Assembly (NCBI GenBank): GCA_910579955.1
Contig: CAJTWE010000003.1
Coordinates: forward strand, 1 to 64,000
Reading direction: 5' to 3'
DNA length: 64,000 nucleotides
DNA from: an uncultured Ruminococcus sp.
GTDB taxonomy: Bacteria; Bacillota; Clostridia; Oscillospirales; Ruminococcaceae
The notes beneath the pieces are model-generated. The model saw only the letters and a list, made by a program, of their open reading frames with translations, was not told the DNA's origin and did no database searches. A program made the translations under genes and the position numbers. Below are positions 1 to 8,255 of this stretch, piece by piece (within the stretch, counting starts at the first letter, position 1; the number at the start of each line of letters is the position of its first letter).

Positions 1-1133
1 CGCATTATAAGCATTTCGCTTTTTTCATTTTCTTTTTTTAGTTTTGGCTTTACAAAATCTATTGTAAGTGTTGAACTTGATGTCAGAACCAGAGAAGAAA
101 GTGTGGACATTGAAGCTGATAGAACAAGGACAACAACCAGTCCAATCAAAAGATCAGGGAGTGCTTTTTCAAGCATTGTTGGAACCATAGAGTCGAACAC
201 AGGTGCTTCGCCCTCTGCTACTGTATTATACAGACGATCAAAACCACCCATCAGGTAAGAGCCACCAGCTACTACAAGTGCAAATACTGTGGAAATAATA
301 GTACCCTTCTTGATAGCATCATTATCTTTGATAGCATAGAATTTATGTACCATCTGAGGCAGACCCCATGTACCAAGAGAAGTGAGTATTATTACACCAA
401 TAAGATTTATAGGATCAGGGCCAAATATACTTGCAAATGCGCCTGTTTCACCTGGAGCAGTTTCTATTTCAGCCATTTTTGATACGGCTTCACTCCAGCC
501 GCCTTGACCATTTATTACACATATAACTACTGCTGCAATACCTATAAGCATTACGATTCCCTGTACAAAGTCGTTAAGAGCAGTTGCTGCATATCCACCG
601 AGAATTACGTATATTGCTGTAATAATAGCCATTGCTACAATGATCATTTTATATGAGAATTCTGATTCAAGACCAAGTGCCATAGCAAACAGACGTGAAA
701 GTCCATTGTAAACAGAAGCTGTATATGGAATCAAAAATACAAATACAATAAGAGCTGCTGCGATTTTAAGTCCCTTTGAATCAAATCTTTTTTCAAAATA
801 TTCAGGCATGGTTTTAGCGTTGAGATGTTTTGTCATCATTCTTGTACGTTTACCAAGAACGATCCATGCAAGCGCACTTCCAAGTATTGCATTGCCAACA
901 CCTATCCATGCTGCTGAAATACCATAGCTCCATCCGAATTGACCGGCATAGCCAATGAATACTACAGCTGAAAAGTATGATGTACCATAAGCAAATGCAG
1001 TAAGCCATGAGCCTACTCCACGTCCGCCGAGTACAAAGTCACTTACAGATTTTGTTTTTCTTGATGTGTAAATTCCGATGCCGAGCATTACTGCAATGTA
1101 AACTACCAGCATCGCAATTGTAATACCTACCAT
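1..1133 (-). CDS. Sodium:solute symporter (SSS/PutP-like), 3' end cut by window edge
   Basis: About 377 residues are visible before the window edge; full family members run about 450-550. The protein is almost wholly hydrophobic. It begins with a transmembrane helix followed by an 'SDFVLGGRGVGSWLTA' stretch, and has a 'YVILGGYAATALNDFVQG' core. Near the visible end lies the serine/threonine-rich 'SASMSTLSSLVLTSSS' segment typical of SSS transporters (Na+ binding region). It is likely a Na+-coupled amino acid (proline-type) or related solute importer in the cytoplasmic membrane; the substrate cannot be read from sequence. An in-frame ATG at 1151 exists, but AAAGGGG at 1148-1142 sits 8 nt before the ATG at 1133, so 1133 is preferred. 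It is transcribed from its own promoter. Confidence 0.88.
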   Translation of the reverse strand, partial: MVGITIAMLVVYIAVMLGIGIYTSRKTKSVSDFVLGGRGVGSWLTAFAYGTSYFSAVVFIGYAGQFGWSYGISAAWIGVGNAILGSALAWIVLGKRTRMMTKHLNAKTMPEYFEKRFDSKGLKIAAALIVFVFLIPYTASVYNGLSRLFAMALGLESEFSYKMIIVAMAIITAIYVILGGYAATALNDFVQGIVMLIGIAAVVICVINGQGGWSEAVSKMAEIETAPGETGAFASIFGPDPINLIGVIILTSLGTWGLPQMVHKFYAIKDNDAIKKGTIISTVFALVVAGGSYLMGGFDRLYNTVAEGEAPVFDSMVPTMLEKALPDLLIGLVVVLVLSASMSTLSSLVLTSSSTLTIDFVKPKLKKENEKSEMLIM

Positions 1134-1199
1134 TACAATTGCCCCTTTCATGTTTTAATAATTTAAAGCTTTAAACACCTAAAGTGCTAAAGCATACTT

Positions 1200-1228
1200 A
1201 TTTTACCAAATATTTGCTCATTTGTCAA
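1200..1228 (-). promoter_or_regulatory. Promoter of the sodium:solute symporter gene
   Basis: On the minus strand, -35 TTGACA (1228-1223) and -10 TAAAAT (1205-1200) are separated by 17 nt. TGG directly precedes the -10, giving an extended -10 (TGnTAAAAT). It lies about 70 nt upstream of the start codon. Confidence 0.75.
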
Positions 1229-1295
1229 GTATCGAGCATAATTTCCGTGAATATGACGAAAATAGGCTATCTGATTTAGATATTTCTACGAAAAG

Positions 1296-1332
1296 AAAAC
1301 GACGCTGCACGCAAAATGCAAACGTCGTTTTT
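1296..1332 (-). terminator. Rho-independent terminator after the Asp/Ala-exchanger-like gene
   Basis: Inverted repeat AAAACGACG / CGTCGTTTT with an 18-nt loop. On the minus strand it is followed by a T-rich run. It lies 27 nt past the stop of the gene that ends at 1359 and before the symporter promoter. Confidence 0.7.
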
Positions 1333-1358
1333 TATCAGGCAGAATAATTTGTATTTAA

Positions 1359-2606
1359 TTAAAGATATGTCAGGAACTGTGTGCAGAAAACAACCAGTAT
1401 CAAAGCGATTGGATATGTTGCTGCGTATGCAGATGCAACATTGGAAGTACCTGTCATAGAGATAAGTGAACCAAGAGCTGGTGTGCTTGTCATACCGCCG
1501 CAGATAGAGCCGAGGTTATTGAACAAGCTCAGTTTCAGAACATATTTTGCAAAGAAGAAACCGATAAGCATTGGTATAAGAGTCATAATAGCGCCCCATA
1601 CGAAGAGCATCGGGCCATATTCAGCCAGAGTATCTACAAAGCCTGCACCGCCATCAATACCAGCACCGATCAAGAAAAGTACGAGACCGAGTTCCTGGAA
1701 TATGCTCAGCATATGCTCGTTTACCTTGAGACTGAGTTTGCCGATTCTGCCAAAGTGACCGAAGATAAGACCTATGATCAGCGGACCGCCTGTTGTACCA
1801 AGGTTGAATGAGTTGCCGCCACCAAGAGGAATGTTTATTGAACCGAGCAGCAGACCTACCATAATAACAAGTGCAAATGCGCCCAGACCAAACTTGTCCA
1901 TCTCAAAGAGCTTTACCTGCTTTTTAGCCTTAGTGTCTTTATCATCTGTAATTATGAGCTTAGAACGTTCTTCGTCCATATTTGCTTTCAGAATTCTTGG
2001 AATGATCTGAACGAACAGAACAACTCCGATTACGCCGAATGGATAAGCAACGCCGTGACCTACAGAGATTTCCTTAAACTGTTCATCAGAAATAACACTT
2101 TCAAGAGCACCCTGTGCAGCTGCAAATGCAGGTGTACTTGTAAGAGAACCAGATAAAAGACCTGTTGCCATAGCAGAGTTCATACCAGGAACCAGAATTG
2201 TGATAAGTGCGCAGCATCCTGCACCTGCCAAAATGATTATAGCACCAAGCAGAACGTAAGACTTAGCGTTCTTTTTGAGGTTCTTAAAAAAGCTTGGACC
2301 TGCAATCAGACCAACTGATGCTACAAACAGTACAAGACCAAGGTTCTGTACAAGTTTTAGATAGTCGGCAATAGTTCCGGCACTTTCTGCCCACATACCG
2401 CCCTCAGCAGTCATAACGCCATTGAAGTGACCTGCAAACAGTGCAACAAGGAAAATAGCAGCAGTTCCAAGTGATACACCTTTGATGCTGATCTTACCGA
2501 TCAGGTAGCCGATAACAATGATTGCAAAAATGAAGAACAGCACAATCGCCATAGCCTTCATATTGAAAATATGCGTACCGACAGCTTCGAATAATTCAAA
2601 TTTCAT
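1359..2606 (-). CDS. Aspartate-alanine antiporter-like membrane transporter (Asp-Al_Ex fold, YidE/YbjL type)
   Basis: 415 residues, hydrophobic throughout. It shows the internal duplication of the Asp-Al_Ex family: the first half carries 'GSLTSTPAFAAAQ' (about residue 155) and the second half 'GGMTSTPALGSL' (about residue 372). The central charged stretch (residues about 210-235) is short. The family's AspT/YidE members are about 550 aa and carry two TrkA-C domains there; these are absent. It is presumably a cytoplasmic-membrane carrier for a small organic acid or amino acid, substrate unknown. AGGAGAGG lies just before the ATG. It has its own consensus promoter and a terminator downstream, so it is monocistronic. 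Confidence 0.8.
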   Translation of the reverse strand: MKFELFEAVGTHIFNMKAMAIVLFFIFAIIVIGYLIGKISIKGVSLGTAAIFLVALFAGHFNGVMTAEGGMWAESAGTIADYLKLVQNLGLVLFVASVGLIAGPSFFKNLKKNAKSYVLLGAIIILAGAGCCALITILVPGMNSAMATGLLSGSLTSTPAFAAAQGALESVISDEQFKEISVGHGVAYPFGVIGVVLFVQIIPRILKANMDEERSKLIITDDKDTKAKKQVKLFEMDKFGLGAFALVIMVGLLLGSINIPLGGGNSFNLGTTGGPLIIGLIFGHFGRIGKLSLKVNEHMLSIFQELGLVLFLIGAGIDGGAGFVDTLAEYGPMLFVWGAIMTLIPMLIGFFFAKYVLKLSLFNNLGSICGGMTSTPALGSLISMTGTSNVASAYAATYPIALILVVFCTQFLTYL

Positions 2607-2641
2607 ATGCCTCTCCTTTAAAAATAAAATTTTTTACAGGG

Positions 2642-2677
2642 CATAACGGAAAACGCTGCATATCGCTTTCCGTTATG
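2642..2677 (-). promoter_or_regulatory. Inverted repeat in the 5' leader of the Asp/Ala-exchanger-like gene
   Basis: Perfect 11-bp repeat CATAACGGAAA / TTTCCGTTATG with a 14-nt loop. It lies in the transcribed leader about 35-70 nt before the start codon, between the promoter (2720-2748) and the ribosome binding site. It could be an RNA hairpin or a protein-binding site; no U-run sits immediately after it. The rest of the 2607-2988 gap holds divergent promoters and nothing else recognisable. Confidence 0.5.
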
Positions 2678-2719
2678 TCCTATTATTAAAAAAGCGGTTT
2701 CTGCCTGAAAACCTTGAAA

Positions 2720-2748
2720 ATTATACCATATATAATATAATTTGTCAA
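2720..2748 (-). promoter_or_regulatory. Consensus sigma-A promoter of the Asp/Ala-exchanger-like gene
   Basis: Minus strand: -35 TTGACA (2748-2743), 17-nt spacer ending in TGG, -10 TATAAT (2725-2720). Both hexamers match the consensus exactly. Start of translation is about 105 nt downstream. Confidence 0.85.
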
Positions 2749-2912
2749 TTATAGAGCACGGGAACTGCGTAAAATCGTAACTTCTTTCAATTTTTCACTT
2801 TCCTGTTATGAAAGTATTGTAACTTATGATAAAAGTTATGCAAGTAAAAAAGTGATAATGTATTATGATTTAATTTTTTCGTGAAGAAAACTTAAAAAAT
2901 GTCAAAAACCCC

Positions 2913-2941
2913 TTTTCTTTTTGGGAAAGATGTGGTATAAT
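2913..2941 (+). promoter_or_regulatory. Probable extended -10 promoter for the VanY-like gene and mscL
   Basis: TGTGGTATAAT with the -10 hexamer at 2936-2941 gives an extended -10. The -35 region at 17-nt spacing (TTTTCT) is poor. It is placed about 40 nt before the AAAGGAG ribosome binding site. Confidence 0.5.
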
Positions 2942-2988
2942 AATAAAACAAAAACAGAAGAATAACTATAAGAAAGGAGTTGTGTTAT

Positions 2989-4206
2989 TTGGCTAAGAAG
3001 AAAAAACCTGCACTAACAGAAAAACAACTGAAACAAGAAGAGATTCGGAAGAACAATCGCAAAAAGCAGCGTAAGCGCAAAGTGCGCAAATTCATGGACA
3101 GATTAGCTGCTGTAGTAGTTTTCTGTGGATTTTTTGTAGCGGTGGGTTATCCTATTGCTATGGGTATGGTTTCAATTAAGCCTCTTACAGGTGAAGAGCC
3201 TATTGGTGTTGTACAGAAAACCGACGAGGCAGGAGAAGTTGTGACCGAACCTGTCACAGAACCTACTGAAAGTTCTTATGAAACGATAACTGTTAATAAT
3301 GATGATGTGTTCAAAGGCGAGATGATCCTTGTAAATGAGGATTATCCATTTAAAAACAGCAAGGATGCAAAAATCGCAACTCTTTATGATGAGAAAAATG
3401 ATTCGTATAGTGTAAGCGGAATGGAGATAGGAATACAGGAAGATGCTGTAGAACCTTTGAATGATATGCTTAGCGCATTTTATGAAGAAACAGGCAATTC
3501 CAGTATACTGATCATTGCAGGCTTTAGAACTCTGGAGCAGCAGCAGGCTTTGTATGATGAAGACCTTGAGCTTACTGGTCTTGACACATCTACACTTGTG
3601 GCTCTTCCGGGACATAGTGAGCATGAATCAGGATATGCACTTGACTTTTCTCTGTTCTATGATGATGGAACATCAGGTGATTACGACGGCACTGGCGAAT
3701 ATGAATGGATAGATGAGCATTGTGCGGATTACGGATTTATACTCCGTTATCCGGCAGATAAGACTGAGATAACAAAGATACAGCATGAGTCATGGCACTA
3801 TCGTTATGTTGGAAAGCCACATGCTTATTATATCATGCAAAGTGGTATTTGCTACGAGGAATATATTGAGAAATTAAAGGAATATAGTGTGGAAAATCCT
3901 TTGGAAATAGTTGATAGTGATGGCGAGGCGTACGCTGTATATTATGTTCCTGCGGAAACTGAAAAATCTGTTACCTATGTTCCGCTTATCTCGAATAAGC
4001 CTTACAAGATACTTGGCAATAATATTGATGGATTTATTGTTACAATAGACTTGCAGGAGACAAGAGAGCTTGTTTCATATACTACGCCGGCAGAAGAGAT
4101 TACCGGCATTACTACTGATGAATACGGAAATGTAGTCACAACTGAGGCTTCAATTGCTACGGATACCGATACGGAAACAACTACGACAGTTGATGCCGTA
4201 GGATAA
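2989..4206 (+). CDS. VanY-type D-alanyl-D-alanine carboxypeptidase (peptidase M15B), membrane-anchored
   Basis: 405 residues. A Lys/Arg-rich cytoplasmic N-terminus is followed by one transmembrane helix (about 38-60), a Thr/Glu-rich linker and an extracellular M15B domain. Zinc ligands and catalytic Glu are intact: 'SEHESGYALD' (H212, D219) and 'ESWH' (E267, H270), plus the 'GFRTLEQQQALY' substrate-side motif. It trims terminal D-Ala from peptidoglycan stems. A C-terminal extension of about 110 residues ends in a Thr-rich tail and is shared with the degenerate paralogue at 25920-27026. Start: the TTG at 2980 abuts the AAAGGAG at 2973-2979, so the TTG at 2989 (9-nt spacing) is chosen. mscL follows 27 nt later. 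Confidence 0.87.
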   Translation: MAKKKKPALTEKQLKQEEIRKNNRKKQRKRKVRKFMDRLAAVVVFCGFFVAVGYPIAMGMVSIKPLTGEEPIGVVQKTDEAGEVVTEPVTEPTESSYETITVNNDDVFKGEMILVNEDYPFKNSKDAKIATLYDEKNDSYSVSGMEIGIQEDAVEPLNDMLSAFYEETGNSSILIIAGFRTLEQQQALYDEDLELTGLDTSTLVALPGHSEHESGYALDFSLFYDDGTSGDYDGTGEYEWIDEHCADYGFILRYPADKTEITKIQHESWHYRYVGKPHAYYIMQSGICYEEYIEKLKEYSVENPLEIVDSDGEAYAVYYVPAETEKSVTYVPLISNKPYKILGNNIDGFIVTIDLQETRELVSYTTPAEEITGITTDEYGNVVTTEASIATDTDTETTTTVDAVG

Positions 4207-4233
4207 ATATAAAATTTGAAAGGATGAAAAAGC

Positions 4234-4659
4234 ATGGCAAATGAACCAAAGAAGGAAGCAAAGGAAAAGGCAAAGGGCATAGTAAAGGAATTCAAGGAAT
4301 TCATTTCCAAGGGCAATGTACTTGATATGGCAGTAGGTCTGATAGTAGGATCTGCATTTACAGCTATTGTAACAGCTCTTGTAGAAAACATCTTTACTCC
4401 GCTTATAGGTTTGGTTATAGGCGGTGTAAACTTTTCCGGAATTCACGTAACTATCGGAGATGCAACTCTTGAGATTGGTCTGTTCTTACAGGCGATCATC
4501 AACTTCCTGCTTACAGCGATATGCGTATTTATTGTAGTAAAAGCTATCAATGGACTGCGCCGCAAAAAGGAAGAGAATCCTGCTCCTCCAAAGCCTTCCA
4601 AGGAAGAGGTTCTGCTCACTGAGATACGTGATCTGTTGAAAGAGCAGGCTAAAAAATAA
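4234..4659 (+). CDS. mscL: Large-conductance mechanosensitive channel MscL
   Basis: 141 residues, the usual family length. The amphipathic N-terminal helix (to about residue 25) leads into 'FISKGNVLDMAVGLIVGSAF', the TM1 signature lining the pore. TM2 spans about residues 84-106 ('LFLQAIINFLLTAICVFIVV'), and a Lys/Pro-rich segment then leads to the C-terminal bundle helix. MscL releases solutes on hypo-osmotic shock. It is likely cotranscribed with the VanY gene 27 nt upstream; both act in the cell envelope. The stop is followed by a bidirectional terminator. Confidence 0.96.
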   Translation: MANEPKKEAKEKAKGIVKEFKEFISKGNVLDMAVGLIVGSAFTAIVTALVENIFTPLIGLVIGGVNFSGIHVTIGDATLEIGLFLQAIINFLLTAICVFIVVKAINGLRRKKEENPAPPKPSKEEVLLTEIRDLLKEQAKK

Positions 4660-4692
4660 GCTTATTTCTCTACTATTTTTTTACATATGTTG

Positions 4693-4724
4693 AAATGCCG
4701 CTCGGGTACAACCGGGCGGCATTT
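4693..4724. terminator. Bidirectional terminator between mscL and the GH44 gene
   Basis: 13-bp stem AAATGCCGCTCGG / CCGGGCGGCATTT with one G-T wobble and a 6-nt loop, placed between convergent stops at 4659 and 4756. The flanking T-tracts are short on the plus side. An A7 run upstream serves as a U-tract for the minus strand. Confidence 0.7.
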
Positions 4725-4755
4725 CTCGTATAATATATCTATATTATATCAAATT

Positions 4756-6993
4756 TTACTTTTCAATAAGTTCCTGCTTCATCATGCTGAGATCAAAAAT
4801 GTTTATTTTACCATCTTCGTACAGATCTCCGGCTTTCATATCTGTTATGTTTCCAGAACCTACAAGCCATTTTTGCAGCATGATTATATCTGCAATGCTA
4901 AACGTTCCGTCTGCGTTTACATCACCACGAACAGAATCAATGTCTTTCTTATATTCATATACTACCTGAACCTGTGTATATTCTACAGAAATTACATCAT
5001 CTTCGCCGTTTTCTTTTTTCTCAGAGGCATCCCACCATTGCTGAAGTTCAACTTTTCCGTCTGCAATAACGGCTTCTACATCATCTCCGGCTTTATTAGT
5101 GAGTGTGCCGTCGAACTGAATTGAGGCAGTTTTTCCGGAACCAAGACCGATAGTATAGCTCTTTGAAGTCCAGAAGTCATTTCCATCTTTGTCTTTAGCA
5201 TTTATTGAAACAGCGCATCCGGCATTTGCCCAGCCAGAACCAGCACTTGAAGTTACATTTGCTGTGAGTATTATTTCTTTAAGATGTTCTGGATCTTCTA
5301 TTGGTATTTCAACAAAACCATTTGCGTTTGCTGATGGATTATTTATAGTTACGACCTTTTTCTCTACACTGTCGGGATCGTATGGTTTAAGACCTTTGAA
5401 ATCAGAAGCATCATCAGATACAACTATCATTGCAGTTGCGAGTGCCGGAAGAGTTACCTCTACTTTATTGTTGTTTACGTTTTCTACTACATCAAGCAGT
5501 TTGATTTCTGCTGAATCGCCATAAATAGCATAAACAGCAGCAGCTTCATATGTCTTGTCGGAATTATCGAGTGAAATCACAGCGTTTTCGCTTTTTGTCT
5601 GATCTTTGTTAGTGAGCATAACAGTAACTTCACTTTTATCATTATCATTTATAGCAGCATATGAGCTTGCCAGTGAGACATCATCTGTAGTGGTAGGAAC
5701 GAGATTGTTGCCAAAGCTTCCGCCTTTTCCGTCGTAGTTTGTGTAAAGATTGATTGCTGAAAGCTGATAAGGATTACCACCCCAGATAGTTGCATAATAA
5801 ACATTTGCATCTGCAAAACAGCCAAGGGCTTCTGCTTGAGCAATAGCGCCGCAAAGATTATCACCCTCGAAATTATATTCGCTAATAGCAAGCTTTGTGC
5901 CCGGATAATATTTATCAATAGATTTTTGAACTGTAGGAAGAATAGGGATATTTTCCTGACACCATTGACCTATCCAGCTGTCTTCTTTAAATCCTTCTTC
6001 ATAGAGAGTACGTACTGATTGAAGTATGTCCTCTGGTTTTCCTGATTTTACGGATTCTGAATAATAATGTATATCCAGAACATCAAGAAGTCTTGTACCG
6101 TATTCATCAGAAGCTTGCTTCATCTGATCCAGATAGCAGTCAAGATACCAATGGTATCCGTTTTGAGCTTTTATGGTTTCCCATTCATTGCTGTTGTCAT
6201 CGTCAGCGAGATGGTCATAGGCAGTATAGCCATAGAGTGCAGGGCCGAAAACCTCAGCATTTGGGTCAAGCTTCTTTATAGCTTTAGCCATTTCTATGGA
6301 TTTATTGCCAAGTTCTTCTATAGTTACCGGATTTGGATGCATACGGCTATGAGTGTGATGCCATAAAGCAGGTTCATTATCAAGGCTGTAACCCTGAATA
6401 CCTGTTGAAGATTTGGAATCTCCAAGCTTGTTTATGATGTAATTTACATATTCGTCCATGTATACTACACCGTCTGTGAGGTCAGGTGTATCAGCGAAAG
6501 CGCTGCCCTTTGTTAGAACAACTTTATTCCAGCGGTTAGATGGTGCAGCTTCTGCTTCTGAAACAGGACCGTTTTTGTCAGCAGAAACATATCCTGCAAG
6601 CTGTAGTGTTGTAAGTTTATAGTCTATATTATTTTTTGCAGCTGTTTGAGAAAGGCCTTGAACGCAGTCGGCAGGGTCTTCTGATGAAGAGAGATTGGTA
6701 TCTGAACTGTGCTGCCAATCTGAACCTGCATTAGATGCATTAGTTTCCCAGTTATAGGCAGTCATTCGGTTGCCGCCCTGACGGATTGAGTGTGTGGTTA
6801 CATTTTTTAAAGTATCCTGAGTTGTGTACTGATTGACGCCATAGATATATGGACTTATGGATTTTGTATTGCCGCCAACATCAACTTTAATATTCATGTT
6901 GTAGCTTTCTTCTGCGCTTACATTGCCAAGGGGGGCAGAAAGTACAGATGTAAAAACTGTAATAGCAGCCAATATGGGTGCGAATTTTTTCAT
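4756..6993 (-). CDS. Secreted GH44 endo-glucanase/xyloglucanase with dockerin
   Basis: 745 residues: signal peptide (1 to about 27), GH44 catalytic module (about 33-530), a beta-rich module (about 548-682) and a type I dockerin (689-745). The acid/base Glu is E207 in 'SLDNEPALW'; the nucleophile is E372 in 'LAISEYNF'. Both match GH44 motifs. The family cleaves beta-1,4-glucans including CMC and xyloglucan. The 548-682 module ends in aromatic 'ELQQWWDAS' and is likely a carbohydrate-binding module; GH44 enzymes of R. flavefaciens carry such a module (CBM76 from memory, not verified here). The dockerin has two calcium loops ('GDVNADGTFSIAD', 'GDLYEDGKINIFD'). AAGGAGG precedes the ATG. Confidence 0.93.
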   Translation of the reverse strand: MKKFAPILAAITVFTSVLSAPLGNVSAEESYNMNIKVDVGGNTKSISPYIYGVNQYTTQDTLKNVTTHSIRQGGNRMTAYNWETNASNAGSDWQHSSDTNLSSSEDPADCVQGLSQTAAKNNIDYKLTTLQLAGYVSADKNGPVSEAEAAPSNRWNKVVLTKGSAFADTPDLTDGVVYMDEYVNYIINKLGDSKSSTGIQGYSLDNEPALWHHTHSRMHPNPVTIEELGNKSIEMAKAIKKLDPNAEVFGPALYGYTAYDHLADDDNSNEWETIKAQNGYHWYLDCYLDQMKQASDEYGTRLLDVLDIHYYSESVKSGKPEDILQSVRTLYEEGFKEDSWIGQWCQENIPILPTVQKSIDKYYPGTKLAISEYNFEGDNLCGAIAQAEALGCFADANVYYATIWGGNPYQLSAINLYTNYDGKGGSFGNNLVPTTTDDVSLASSYAAINDNDKSEVTVMLTNKDQTKSENAVISLDNSDKTYEAAAVYAIYGDSAEIKLLDVVENVNNNKVEVTLPALATAMIVVSDDASDFKGLKPYDPDSVEKKVVTINNPSANANGFVEIPIEDPEHLKEIILTANVTSSAGSGWANAGCAVSINAKDKDGNDFWTSKSYTIGLGSGKTASIQFDGTLTNKAGDDVEAVIADGKVELQQWWDASEKKENGEDDVISVEYTQVQVVYEYKKDIDSVRGDVNADGTFSIADIIMLQKWLVGSGNITDMKAGDLYEDGKINIFDLSMMKQELIEK

Positions 6994-7134
6994 TTGATAT
7001 TCCTCCTTATCAAATATGCTTAATATTCACGAACTGTTTTTAGCGTTTTTTGTTACAATAGACGCTTTTCTTAATGATATCATAAAATTTAATTACAGTA
7101 AATAGAATTAGAATTTATTTATCAATATATTCAT

Positions 7135-7170
7135 AAAAAAAAGCAAACCACATAAAGTGACTTGCTTTTT
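7135..7170 (-). terminator. Terminator of the uppP-pncA-pncB-hisC group
   Basis: On the minus strand AAAAAGCAA pairs with TTGCTTTTT (7138-7146 / 7162-7170), with an additional inner CAC/GTG pairing. It is followed by a run of eight T. It begins about 15 nt after the hisC stop. Confidence 0.8.
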
Positions 7171-7184
7171 TAGCCTATATTTTG

Positions 7185-8240
7185 TTATTTTTTATAATTG
7201 CCAAGAAATTCAAATAATGCGTCCATTTCTTCATCTGTACCAATTGATATACGCAGATAATTATCAGTTCTTTCACCTCTTAGGTATCTGACGAAGATGT
7301 GTTTTTCTTTTAGAGCTTCGAAAAGCTCTTTTGCGCTCCATTCCGGATGCGTAACAAAAAGGAAATTGCTCATTGAGTCCTTGAATTTAAAGCCAAGTTT
7401 CGCAAATTCTTTCTTAGCACGTTCTCTTGTAGCAATGATTTTATTTACCGTACTCTGAAAGTATTCCTCATCTATGACAGCAGCAGCGCCGGCTTCAATT
7501 ACCTGACGGTTCATTGTGTATGAATTGAATGAGTATTTTACGTCATTGAGGGCTTTTATAAGCTTTTCATTACCCATTGCATATCCAATACGCATGCCAG
7601 CTAGTGCACGTGACTTTGAGAAAGTTTGTATAACAATTAGATTGTCATACTTTTCTATAAGCGGCACAGCGGACTTTCCGCCGAAGTCGATATATGCTTC
7701 ATCTACTATAACAATAGAATCGGAATTACTCTTTATTATATTTTCAATTGTTTCTAAAGGGAGAAGAGCGCCTGTAGGAGCATTTGGGTTTGGAAATATA
7801 ATGCCGCCATTTTCACGGTAATAATCTTCCGGAACTATTTCAAATGCATCATTCAGTGGAACAAGTTCATACGGAATTCTTAGCATTTGTGCCCATACAG
7901 GATAAAAAGCATATGTTATATCGGGGAAAAGCATAGGCTTGCTTGAGTTGAAAAACGTGAGAAAACACATTGCAAGAACATCATCAGAACCAACGCCTGT
8001 AAAGACTTGATTTTCATTCAAACCATATCGCTCGGCAATAGCCTTGTTAAGCTTGTGTGAAGTAGGATCTGGATAAAGTCTTAAAGATTCAAGAGTGCAG
8101 TTTTCCAGAGCTTTCTGAACTTCTGGTGATGGCGGATATGGATTCTCGTTTGTATTGAGCTTTATCATATCAGGAAAGTTCGGCTGATCGCCGGGAACAT
8201 AAGGCTCAACACGGCGGATATATTTTTCAAATTCAGGCAT
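7185..8240 (-). CDS. hisC: Histidinol-phosphate aminotransferase (HisC-like, PLP fold type I)
   Basis: 351 residues, the normal HisC size. Motifs: 'NTNENPYPPSP' (29-39), 'NPNAPTG' (151-157), 'DEAYIDF' (180-186) and the Schiff-base lysine K209 in 'TFSKSRALAGMRIGY'. It transaminates imidazole-acetol phosphate with glutamate in histidine synthesis, and members often also accept aromatic substrates. No other his gene is in the window, so an aromatic or broader aminotransferase role is possible. It is the last gene of a minus-strand group, 15 nt after pncB. Its Shine-Dalgarno is weak (AAGAAAG), suggesting translational coupling. Confidence 0.88.
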   Translation of the reverse strand: MPEFEKYIRRVEPYVPGDQPNFPDMIKLNTNENPYPPSPEVQKALENCTLESLRLYPDPTSHKLNKAIAERYGLNENQVFTGVGSDDVLAMCFLTFFNSSKPMLFPDITYAFYPVWAQMLRIPYELVPLNDAFEIVPEDYYRENGGIIFPNPNAPTGALLPLETIENIIKSNSDSIVIVDEAYIDFGGKSAVPLIEKYDNLIVIQTFSKSRALAGMRIGYAMGNEKLIKALNDVKYSFNSYTMNRQVIEAGAAAVIDEEYFQSTVNKIIATRERAKKEFAKLGFKFKDSMSNFLFVTHPEWSAKELFEALKEKHIFVRYLRGERTDNYLRISIGTDEEMDALFEFLGNYKK

Positions 8241-8255
8241 ATTATCACGTCTTTC

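Noticed and set aside
2980..2988. TTG start at 2980 for the VanY gene
   Set aside because: It directly touches the AAAGGAG ribosome site; TTG 2989 has proper spacing.
4756..7020. Horizontal-transfer island for the glycosidases
   Set aside because: No integrase, IS element, direct repeats or tRNA were seen, and codon use does not stand apart except for expression-type bias in GH48.
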